This document shows, piece after piece, positions 10,517-22,115 of a stretch of DNA of 64,000 nucleotides. Source of the DNA: Dimargaris cristalligena (Eukaryota > Kickxellomycota > Dimargaritomycetes > Dimargaritales > Dimargaritaceae); assembly GCA_027576995.1 (NCBI GenBank), contig JANBQC010000009.1, positions 62,001-126,000 of the forward strand. The letters run 5' to 3'. The notes under the pieces are model-generated. The model searched no databases and was not told the DNA's origin. It saw nothing but the letters and a program-made list of their open reading frames with translations. The number at the start of each line of letters is the position of its first letter. The first letter of the stretch is position 1. The translations under genes were made by a program, and so were the position numbers.

Positions 10517-13500
10517 TGTGGTTGTGAAAAGGGAAATGTAAGCGAGATTGGTGGACTGGCAATTCAGAAAACGGGTTAGGAAATAGGAAAGAGGAAGCGG
10601 TTAGAGGGCTAGTGGTACAGAAATGACGATTATATTTCGAGGCGGGATGTGTGTGGGAGTGAGAGGGGAAACACAATATATCAAGGAAACCCTTGTTGCA
10701 ACCCACTAGACCATTGGCGAATACAGTCAACAAGTGGCGGAGGAGGGAGGTTGGCGCCATGCAGTGATATCCTTGGATTAACGCGTGATAAAAACACAGA
10801 GCGGCCAACAACTATCCCCTCCTTCCCCAGCCCGAGTCTGCGATTGACCAAGATGATGCAGTTGTTGGAGGGCTGATAAAAAAGCGGCGGTATGAAACGC
10901 ATCTTTCTTGTGAGGTAGAAGTTCGACTCACCTGTTACAAATAAGAAATATCCGCCGATAAACGGGATGCGCGCAAACTAAGCAGTGGCGACGATGAAGG
11001 GTCTCTGAGTAGAGCTGGTGAAGGGAGTGTCTAATTGAAGCGGCCCGAAGAAAGGATCAAAACGATTTTTGATTGGAGAAAGAAAGAGAAGAATGGGGAG
11101 AAGTGTAGAGGAGGACTTGGTTAAAAGCAAATTGAGACGGGGACCGGCAACAATGGAGACGAAGGAAAAACCGAGTAGCAGAGGGAGGGAGGGTGTCTAA
11201 AGGGTAGGCAAAGGTAGTATAAAGTAAGGTGGGCCAAGACCGGCGATGACCCGCCATTTATATGACATCGGATTGACCAAGTGCATTTAATCACCACCCA
11301 AAGGGAACCAGCGTAGGAGGGCTGCGATTGGCTGACCCAAACCAAACTCCGCGCGCCCTGCCCCAGTAATGCATACAACCACCGGGGCCTATACATTCAC
11401 GGTCCCCCCATGGGCGTTGGGGCACAACCTGCAGCTAGGGCTATATTACACCCCCTCCCACTTTGTGGATGTGGGGTAATGGCCAGAGTGGGGAGATAAG
11501 TCATCCCCCCCCTACACATATACACACACACACACATACACACTTCCCGGCCTCTCCAAGGCAAGAAGACGACCATAGCGCAGAGGTGATTCAGCGTACG
11601 CAATGTTTGGAACACAGCCAAGATGGCCCAATCAAGGTCTGCAGTCATATTCTTTAACACTCTTCCAGTTCCACCCCGGCCCCATTTGCGCTTGAAAATG
11701 ACTGGGCCTTATAGAATGGCTAAGCAGAAAAAAAAAAGGAAAGGAAAGGAAGGAAAGGTCATAAAACCATCGAACTGTACCCATCGGGGGCTATTGTTCA
11801 CCATTGACCAAGGCTGTTCAGTTCCTTCTCCCTCCCCCGCTTCACTGTTGAAACGGTACAACAACAACAGTATCTCTCTTTCGCTACTCCCCCACTGCGA
11901 TTTTTATGATTTGCCTTGCGACGTTACACGCCACGGCGAATCCAGCCCGGTTGGCCTCTCCAAGGCACTGTCGAATCCTTCCCGCTGCGAAAATATTATT
12001 CGAGAGGCCCGAATGATTCCGGCAATTGGATTTCTCAACTACACCGGTCCATTTCGGGCGAGCCAACGGGGGGCTCCTGGTCTGGCTGGGGGTTCCCCTC
12101 CCCTTGGCGCCGCCCGTATCTCCCCCCTGGCCGATGGTGGTTACCACGGTCTCGTCCGGGGGCTGAATGGCCCTCCCCGTTGCAATAGAATACTGGTCAT
12201 ATTATCATTTTCTCTCAATCTTTCTCCTTCACCCGCTTTCCATCTCCCACTCCCCACCACCGGATCATACAGCTAGACCGGCTTATTCGCACCACTCTGA
12301 GCTCCTGGTATCCCTAGTGATTATAGCTTCAAAAAATTGTCGCCAAAAGTGAACACTTCATAATCGGTATTTTAGCCGTTTCTCTATAACCCTAACTAAG
12401 TTATTCAATCTGAACCTGAAAAGGGCGAGAGTGTGGTCGATACAGCAGGTTCTGCCGATGCACTACCGATAGCCCGGCCTATTTTAAGCCCAGGGGGGCT
12501 GGAATTCAGCTGGTCCGCGACGCGTTCAGTGGCCCTGGTCATCAAGGGGCCGGTCGCCCAGGGGTGCTGCCAATCCCCACTTGGCCGTATATTAATTTAG
12601 AAGAGACCTTCTCTCTCGAACATATATATCATCGGAAACAGTATAATATCAACAACGCGACCCACAGTGTCGGGGTGTAAATCAACTTCCAGGTACCAAT
12701 TGGGACGCGTTCGCATGTAGCCAATGGCACCGACTAATTTTTGACAGCTTGTTAATGGGGGGCCGTTCACTCTGGTAGATGGATGGGTCTACAAGCGGAC
12801 TCTTCCCCTCCTCGCCCCGTACACTAATATAGTCAACAGTCACGTGGCTGCTGTTATATATTTTTTGGGGGCGGAGTGGGAGGAAGAGGATAAGATGGAG
12901 GAGGTCCGTTCGCCTACTATTAGTATGCCAGCCATTGCCGCACAACTCATCAAAAGTCCACCAAAGCAAAGCAGAAATAGGCTGGCGTATCCTCCAATCA
13001 CCCAACCCAAATTTGTGAAGGTCCCTCGAGTCGTAGACCTTCCCAAATTCCTGAAAAACGCGCCTTCCTAATGATGATGGAGTCGGTCATCTGAGCCAGA
13101 TTAAATCCATTGTTCTCGTAGTTCCTTGGGTTCAGGGGCAACCCAACCGGGTAACAGCTAACACTCCCTACCCTGGTCAATTACCATTATTCCCTTCGCA
13201 ATCTACACCTACTTCTGACAGCACACTGCAAACACACCGGGGGTTAGAAACAGAGAGAGACTGTGGAGGTGAAGGTGTGGGGGGTGAAGGGACGCCTATG
13301 CACCTCGGACACTTGACATCGCAGTGCTTGCCCTATTGCTTTAGTTCCTTAACCCTCTCCCTTGCGTCGACTCCGGGTGTTTACAGTAGTGAGTGAGAAG
13401 GGGGTTCATTCCCCTTGAGCCTCCCTGCCGTTGGACCTGAATTTGGATACAATCATATATGTAGGGCCTCTTTCACAGTCACGTCATTGCCACCCGGCAG

Positions 13501-16439
13501 GAGGGTGGCCGGTCCATCGAGAAAGTCCGATTATCGGAGAGGGAGGGGGAGGGTCTATTATTGTCAGGCGTGGCCCTGCACTAAATCCCCTCCAATGCCT
13601 TAACCCTGGGGGTGGCCAGTCGGGCCTGCACCCCAATGTGCTAAAATGAACCCTTCGCACTGATTCAGCCCTGGCGATCTATTCGGCCATTAGTGCGCGG
13701 TTGCGCCCCGTAGTGGCTGGATCCGGCCTACATCGTGGCAGTGCTCAACGAGGAAACGGGTTTCAACCCCCGCCTTTTTGGATTGGGCCCACCGACGGGG
13801 TTTATCGCCATCCCGCCGTCCGGGGGATTGCCGGTCTTCCGGGAGATGGGTATTGCTACAGTAGGGCACCTTCCGTACTTCAGGCCCATTGCATACTACC
13901 AGTATAAAAACCCGCCATAGTGACCGCCCGTAGCAATGGGCATCATCCCATTTGGTTGGGTCACTCCTGGAGGGTTCTATTGGGGTAATATCACCGACCC
14001 TAATTACTTATATCTGGATTCAGTTGGATAGTCTGCATCACCCCCCCACCGCCTCTCCCTTTCTCACACTGTCCTGATTTTCCTCCCCCATCTAGCCCTG
14101 CTAGGTTTACCTTCATTAACCCCGCACGGTCTAGCTATTGTCGTTTGGGCTGGGAATTCAATGGACATCTGGGCTGACTACATTTCGCTTCACGGGACTC
14201 GGTGGCCAAGTCAGCTGGTCTTTCTCACCTTCATGTCTATTTTCACTCGGTAGGGGTGTTCCCCGCTATTCCACCCGTAATCCAATTTCTTACCACGGCC
14301 CCCAATTGACCCGAACCTTCGGTCGGGTTCTAAAGTCGGCACCATGGCCCATCCAACAATCACCTACCTATTTTTATATTATTATCAGCGTGGGGCACTA
14401 CGTAGTATACGTATATTTACATATTCATTAACCTAGTCGCCGGTACCCCAATCTTCGCACATTTAGGGTTGGTGATTTGTTTTGTGACCGAGTCACGGTC
14501 TTCCGTTGAATATCTCAGGTTGATTAGATTTCTACGTTTACCAAAACAGCCCCGCCCCTTCATTGTGCAAATCAATTACACCGCCGCTTTTTCTTTTTGG
14601 CCCGCCTTTAGTTATTCAAGCGGAGGAATCCGCACTATGAATTTTTTTGAATGAGAAGGTTGAGTGAGTGGAATTTTGCAGCCTTGTGAAATCTTTTTTT
14701 TTCCAACAAGCCGCGGATACGCCAAATGGTCGCGTTCCACAATGTCGATCTATTTCGGTTGACTCGACCAAATGTGGTCCATTCAGCCTCTACTCCCGCC
14801 AAATGACACGCTGGTTAACATTGGTTAATGTACCACCAAGACGTCGGAAAAGTTCATGGAAATTGGTCCAGCACGAACTGTATTGATGAGAGTAACCTTG
14901 GCATTCGGTGTAACCTAATGACTTGACACCAGTAAATTTATTGCACCTCTTGCAATTTCTACAGGCCACCTTTAAAGACGTGATTTCTATTAGTAGATTG
15001 GTGTGAAAATCCGTGGATTATTATTTTTGCAATGTCTTAATCTGGCCGAGTGACGATTTATCATCGCTTACTTCATACAACCGGATCAATGATTGGGAAA
15101 GGCGGGTTTCGCTTCCCTTAGCTACTGGCCGCCTCCCCAATTTCGTAACAAAGCATGACGGGCTAGAGGAATTCACGCGGGTAGTCAGCCCCAACGCTGA
15201 GTGCAGGGCGGCATATCTTCTCACTAACTTCCAGGCGACGCAGCACTTTTGTTTACAGTTCGTCCTACAAATAGTTTCATGGCTCATGGTTATAACTTGG
15301 TGAGAAGCACTGATGGTAGGGTGCGCGTGAAACAGCCAAGTCCAGTGATGGGTGTGGTGGCGGTTTGGAGAAGACAGCAGGGGATGATGGTTGGGGGAAG
15401 AAGGCAGCCGGCCTTAATTCCATTTCAGAGGTCGCAGACTCGCCACTGTTGGAGCCGAAGCGTTGGGGATAGCGATACCCATCTGGCCATCGGGAATACC
15501 ACCCAAAATAATTCGGCTGGACTATAATGCCCAAGATTAGGGAGTGGAAGGTGTATTTTTAAAGAGGTGATTATTAGTCATCTCAGCGAATTACCCAGGT
15601 CAGCTGGTTAATACACCCTCTCCGGGTCCCAAAGAGGTAACATACCTGCCTGCATTTAGGCGCAGATTACCCACACTTCGCCAGTCCTTTGATCGCTCTG
15701 GCGAGTCCCTACCTGCTTAAACATTTCACATAACTATCGAAGTATCAATTTTGGTATGGCGATGTCTTCTAATAGAGGCCCCGGATTAGCTACGTCGGTG
15801 TTTGCGGCGGAACCGGTCATTGGGCCCATGTACACGAACATGTGCAGTTCTTTCACCCGTTCATTATTCTGGAAAGTTCCTACCGCGTTGTCAATGGTAT
15901 TGTAATCAGCTTATCGCCAAGTATTCGGGCAAAATAGCAATGCAATAGCCGAAAAGTTCGCGGGGGCACCATGCGGTCTACTGTACCACAATGGCCATAT
16001 ACCACTCGGCTCAATGACTCACCAATACCTGAAAGTACATCCCCAACCCAACCCAGACCCCCCTTCCTTAGATCCACCCCTATACGAAGTGACTGGCATA
16101 ATCTAATTATAATATACGCCGTTTTCGTAGTACTTGTTTTTGCCATACCTCCTCATAGACCTCATGACAGTGGGCAATGGGCGGCGGTTTCAGTGGATCG
16201 CTGACTATTGTCATGTACGTAGTCTCAAACATGGACATGGCCAAAGATTGGGAAGTTCGTTCATAATCAATTAATTTGGTTAGACCGCGCCCGCCAACCG
16301 TAATTGGGCGGCTGGACCCGCCCCATGGTCGGATTAATGATCGAAATAGCGAAGATTCGTCTCCAATATACTGTTCAATCTGTACAGATCGTGTCAACGG
16401 GCCACCTGGTCAAAATTTTGCCCCCCTCCGTACAAAGCT
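10517..16439. other. Gene-poor region, first part
   Basis: Nearly 6 kb without a gene I can support. GC content is close to that of the surroundings. The longest frame is 11623-12276 on the plus strand (217 codons from ATG), with a Lys-rich low-complexity start and no recognisable domain. A short frame at 13735-13920 reads smoothly but is isolated. A CA microsatellite lies near 11.5 kb. Diverged pseudogenes are possible but unproven. Confidence 0.4.
11513..11543. repeat. (CA)n microsatellite
   Basis: Interrupted CA/TA dinucleotide run in intergenic DNA. Confidence 0.85.
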
Positions 16440-19300
16440 ACTAACCTAATACCTACGTCAATCTTCCAGTTCCCAAAGTATATTTTCGGCAATCAGTGCC
16501 ATAAAATTCGGGATATATAACTGCGCCGTCTACTAGTTATGCATGCCTTGTTCGAGGGCATGCTACCCACGGTCAACGACACCGAGCTTAGTGAGCACAA
16601 AATGTAATTGTGACAGATTAAGCTGCAGGACTCCGGTTAACCATGTATATGGTTTTAATAGGACTAGCTTCGTCACTATACAAAGAGATACCGTGTAATG
16701 GTGGTAAATAAACTACTCGCTTAGGAATCACCCAATCAAGCTGACGCTATTTTCTAAGTATACACACCCGCTTTTCAGGGAAAACTACCCACTCTTGTTG
16801 ATTAAGGGTTAGGTCCCGTGAATTTAATTAATTGTTTACTGGAATCATATTATATGACTACTGAACTCTATAGAATCACCCAAGAGCGGTATAGCTGGAT
16901 AAGTTGTCAGCTATACCATATGTAACCAGACACTGTGATGTAAAGTCTCAATATACCACACTAATCTTGGTCCGAGAAATTGAGTAGAGGGTTGACGTAC
17001 GCACAGGAGAAAACGTGGTCGGGAATTAGAATCCAAACACACTCAATTGTATAGAGGGGTTTTCCAGGTAGTCAAAACATCATTAATTTCTGTGTATAGC
17101 CTGTGATGGCGTGTAGTATATAGTATATTTTTACAATGAATTGATGATCATTTACGATTTCTTAGGTGCAGCACTTCAATCTTATCGTATTATACAGAAA
17201 TAGCGTGATGCTTCTGAGCAACTTTGTTCATGTTAACATTCTCAAGACAAAATGAACAGATAATATTGCATTGTTATTTCTAGTTTGAATAGTCCAGATA
17301 TATCTCCAGTGTAGCAGTTTGTGTTTGGACCCCTACATTAAAATTATAGGGAATTCCTCGTTTTTCAAAGAGCCATAATTGACAGTTGTCTTTGTCATCT
17401 ATACCACTATGCCTACTCTTAGCACCCTGTTTATAGATAATTTTGACTTCTGATACTACTTTTAATAGAATATATCAGCTGATGAGTAGTATATATACCG
17501 TCGCTAGTCTGTTATTACAGTATTTGAATATATTTTTTGACAGCGGCATTGTAGTAGGACATATAGTTAACAACTCATAAGGTGCGATTTAAGTGAGAAT
17601 AGTTTAGATGACAGTGATTTATATCTTGAGAGAAAATATAATGTTACTATCGGTACTGGAGGATACATGTTGGTCCATGGGGTATGTTCTTACGTATATT
17701 TATTCCTTAATAAACGAAGGTGTATCTCAAAGATGATGCCCTACAGGCTTTGTACGAGGGATATGTATCCACTACCTGGCATTATAATGGCAGACCGGCT
17801 AATAGTTAATAAGGTCGGCTAATCAATGGTTTACTGATGATATCGACAGTGTCTACTTATAGTATATATGGAGTACTATATAGCCATGTATTATGATGTT
17901 GGAGTTAGTAGATTCGGTCAAATCTAAACATCCATTCTTAAATGTACTAAGAAGGAACCTTATGGACGTACTGGCGTCATTCTATAACTTAATCTTCCAG
18001 CCAAATTACAGTTCGACTCGTAAGCTTCATAGTTGCTATAATTATATTAAGGACGGGGTTTTATACCAGATTGATGGGAGGAATGGTAGATACGGAAACA
18101 TGTCTTGATATTATATTTAATCTAGCAGGAAGACCTCTGCGAAAAATGGTTGACACTATTACTAGAAGATCCCTCATTTAACATGCTACTACATGGTGCC
18201 TCTTATAAGGCCACGCTATGGTTCTCTCCGTAGTCCTATTTGTGAACTTTGCCCAGGTTTTACCAACATTGAACGCCCAAGAGTACATTTATTCTATTTC
18301 TGAGCTGATTCCCAAGCTTCCGTGTTTTTCATTAGCCCGCCCCGACTGTTTTATGTTGATCAATCCTACTGATATCCTACCCCTACCATCATCATTTTAA
18401 GGCAGTATCGTCAAAGGTTTAATTATTGACAAATACCCTGGCTGGTCAATAATGGAGGAAGGGTAAATAGGTATTTTCATTAATAGTGATATTGCATAAA
18501 TATTTAATGTGAAAGGGGGTTATCAAATTATTAAAATACCCTGTAAAAATTAATTGAGGGACGATACACCCAGTATACCGACCCTGCATTCTGCATACAA
18601 ATATTGACTATGAAATCAGTATATTTGTGGATCCACCGCCAGCCATGGTGTATATAGAACTATATGTATTGGTCAATGCGGTAACTATTATATTACAATG
18701 GTGATCTTCAGGTACTTCGTATACCGCGATTAACGCGGTAAATCCGGGATATGTCCAGAATTTACCTACTACGTTAGGCACAGCTTGCCTTTTTACTTCA
18801 CTTAGGGGGGATAGTTCTATAAACGGAACTGTAAAGGATCTGGTGTATAAACATAATATTATAATATAAGGTGGGAGAAGATTACGTATGTGAAATAAGA
18901 TGATATTTAACCCCGATCCTCGGTTATTTCGGTAATAGTGTACCAATGTCTGGGACTATAATACTAATTCGAATATTAGTCTAGGATATACGAGGGTATA
19001 GTCAACCAGCTCACGCTATAGATGAACGTAAAGCTTATCTTATAGGCAATATCATCACCCTATTATTTCGTTGACTTGATTAGTATATTAGAATGGGGAG
19101 GGTCAATTTCGAACGGGAGAATTATAGGGGTGCATCGTAAGTCATTCTTTTGCCGTCCTTGTCCCGGTTTTTGGGTGTATAGTATAGTAAGTGATACACG
19201 CGTCATATTAGATGGGTAACGGGTACACAGAATGAGGGATGCTCACTATATTTAAATGTAGATGAGGTTTAAAGTACCTCCCCCCAGTCCGTATGGAGCA
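16440..19300. other. AT-rich gene-less stretch
   Basis: Base composition shifts here to about 30-38 percent GC in sample lines (for example 17101-17160 and 18481-18540), against about half GC in the flanks. TA-rich, with no long coding frame; the best is 17893-18108 (71 codons). No terminal repeats or tandem array were seen by eye. It could be a decayed mobile element, an origin or centromere-like region, or simply old neutral DNA. Confidence 0.45.
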
Positions 19301-22115
19301 GGATAGATAAAGCAGGCCAAGTTTTTGGCTGAAGGAATGCGAGTTCGGCTTATTATTGTCATTGTTGTTGACGATTATGATTATGTTTATTTTTGAAGGA
19401 AGGGGAGGGGCTTCTAGGAACCCCCATACTATTCTTATTAGAGGATTTACGTTGGTTTATCAGTGAATTGAAGTATGGATAGGGGAAGCCTCGGAGTAAG
19501 ACTGGTTTTGGAAGCTTTGCCTTTGATTATAGCGATAGTCTAATGCCCCTGATCAGAAAAAGCGGGGCCAATGTGCTATTCAATTCGTATACTGTGTAGG
19601 TCTGTCCCGTGGAATAATATATATGGTTACAATTTGAAGTCGGGAATATTTTAAAGAGCCCCCTAAACTAGTGATTGGGCTACGGGGGGAGGAGACTCGG
19701 GTCCCACGCCGAAGGAACTGGAAGGGGGTGTGGAACTCCGTAGGACTATTTATATAGATTGGTGGAGAGGGTCAGAACTTCTTGGTGTAGACTAACCACC
19801 TCACCCTCGCCCATGGCTTCCTAACCCATTTCGTCTTGGGGTAGATTCTTTTGGACCGGGGGAGAGAGAAAGAGCCAGGTTGGTTGGTGTATGCTATGTG
19901 AACAAGGGGATCAATTTGGAGTATATGCCATTCGGACAAGGGGAGAGGGCCCAGAATGGCAGGGTCTTCAGGGCCGCATGGGCAGCACCGATCCCCTAGG
20001 AGTGCAGCATAATGGGTGGGCATAGTAAATTCCCACACTCCTTCCCAGTGGGTGGGAGGAGTGTATGCGCCAGTAGGACCATCGTATAGTTATATACTGT
20101 AAGGACCCAGGTGGAGAGGGGAAGAGTAAGGGGCGCGACCCAAATAAAATAAGATAAAATAGCGCGGGCATGATGTTTGTGTCTTTCTGGGCAAGACCTA
20201 TGTAAACACCGACATGTGGGGTTCCTTTTAGTTTGGAAAGTTCTGGTTGGCGCGGGTGGGATATTTTTTAAATCCTTGGGACATTTAGGTAGAACCGTAC
20301 AGTGGTATTACAATTAGTTATATTTATATAGAGCAGACCCGCACCAACACCTCTTTGGCTATAGAATATAGGATATGGTTGGATGAGGAGGAAAGTGTGG
20401 GCAAAGACGAGGAGGAGAAAGAGAGAAAGAAAGAAAGGGCCCGACCCCTCTGGCTGCGGTGATTGGCCCCTCGGGTGGGGCCAGGTGATCAGCGCCCACC
20501 CAGTCAGCGGATGGCACAGCGGTGTGGGTGTATGCGTGTGTGCAACCCGCCCCACTATTGCCCCTTGGCCATACAATTGAATCCTATATATTTATACTAC
20601 CAGCCCTCCTCGACCCGCGCGCATCGTCATATTATACCCTTTTCCCTCTCCTATTCTATTGTTTTTCCTACTCTTCCCTATTATTAACATCGCCGCGCGC
20701 CCTCTCTCACCCGCCTCCTCTTCTTCCTGTTGGCCCGTTCCATCATTCCATTGACCCAGTGAGTGTAGAGCAGTGGAGAAACTGGTCCACCCACACCCGT
20801 CTCCCCCCCTCTCCTTCTCCTTTATTACTTCCCCCCCAGCCAATTCAATTTACCGCGTCCCTGCTGTATCCTTTTTATTACTCTATACTTCTTATTTAGG
20901 TCCTTTCATTTTTATATACGCGTTTCTTCTTTTCCCGGGTTTAAATTATATTCTTCTATTATAATACTAAACTATTCTTGGCTTTTGATTGGGACTGTTG
21001 TTGTATACTTTACCTATTCTACCCTACACTGTGCCCTGCATAATACTCCGCTGTATCACTGCTACTACCACCACCACCACCACTACTACTACTGCTACTA
21101 CTACTACTGTGTCCGTCATACTCAGCAACCCTCGCCCTTGGCCCTCCTCTTCTTCGCACTATCGCCGTCTCCACGACGTGTCATTTTTACTATTATCAAA
21201 GGTAAGCTAATTACTATACCTCATAACCTAACCTCCTCCCCGCTTTATCCCCCCAGCCCCTAGCCATGATGTTGTGGCCTGCTCCAGCCTACCGCATAGA
21301 GGCAGCTGCCCCCAACCGAGCATTGCCCAAAATTAATCCTCGCCTCCTCTACCCCATCCCACACTGGCCGGGGTACCACGAATCCGACTTGCATGGGGGG
21401 GTGGGTGTATGCATGCATATGGGGCAGGCCTGTTTATCAGGGTTTACTACAGTGTATGCTCCCCCTTCTTTCTCCGGCTGACCCCGTTCGTTACTACTAC
21501 TTTCAATTATCCGGCACCAATCACTGGGGGTTTGACGTGCCTGGTCTCGGCGTGGTTCGGACACACGTCTGGTCAAAAAAGGCTCACTCCCTAAACGCGG
21601 ATGGGGGGAACTATAGAGAGTGTATTCAAATGAGACCGTGTCAATTAAGCCACTCCCCCGAGTGTGTAGTTTATAGAGAGCTGCCTGCCGCCGACTCACT
21701 CTGCCCATGGCGGTTTACAACCCTGCCCTTATCAAACTACTTTCTAACCACACATTATCATTATTGTTATTTTGGACCGTAATCGGCGCCTCCTACATAG
21801 TATAATATCGCTCGGACATCGTTAGGTTCCGCCGTCCACATCGAATCCCGATCCCAGTCCCTGCCTATAAGATACCGGTTTTTCACCGTATCCGTGATTG
21901 CCCGATTCCGATCACTCTTGTTGTTATCCGCAGTCCCTCCGAGTGACCTTTGAATCCTTATTATCCAAAAATAGAATTTAACATCCGGGATATCGCCGGA
22001 ATAGATTGCCTAAGGTTCCCCCGTTCTCGGGTATCTATTGTCCTCTCAAACACCCCCGCACCCCGTTTCTGTCCCGCACAATCCATTATTAACCAACGTG
22101 GCCTTGCCCCATTCC
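19301..22115. other. Upstream region of the HMG-box gene, pyrimidine-rich
   Basis: 2.8 kb before the HMG-box ATG. From about 20580 to 22040 the plus strand is strongly CT-rich, typical of a fungal promoter and long leader. It holds triplet repeats near 21.1 kb. Open frames are pyrimidine-tract artefacts. An upstream leader intron is possible; a spliced-looking PyAG lies near 21250 (CCCCAG). Confidence 0.45.
21063..21109. repeat. ACC/ACT triplet microsatellite
   Basis: Consecutive ACC then ACT/GCT triplets in the presumed upstream region of the HMG-box gene. Confidence 0.85.

Noticed and set aside
11623..12276. 217-codon plus-strand frame from ATG
   Set aside because: Begins with a low-complexity Lys/Arg stretch, has no recognisable domain and overlaps equally long frames on the other strand; not enough to call a gene.
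17893..18108. 71-codon frame resembling a retroelement-type segment
   Set aside because: Too short, and the resemblance (DGVLYQIDGR) is not specific; no flanking polyprotein or terminal repeats.
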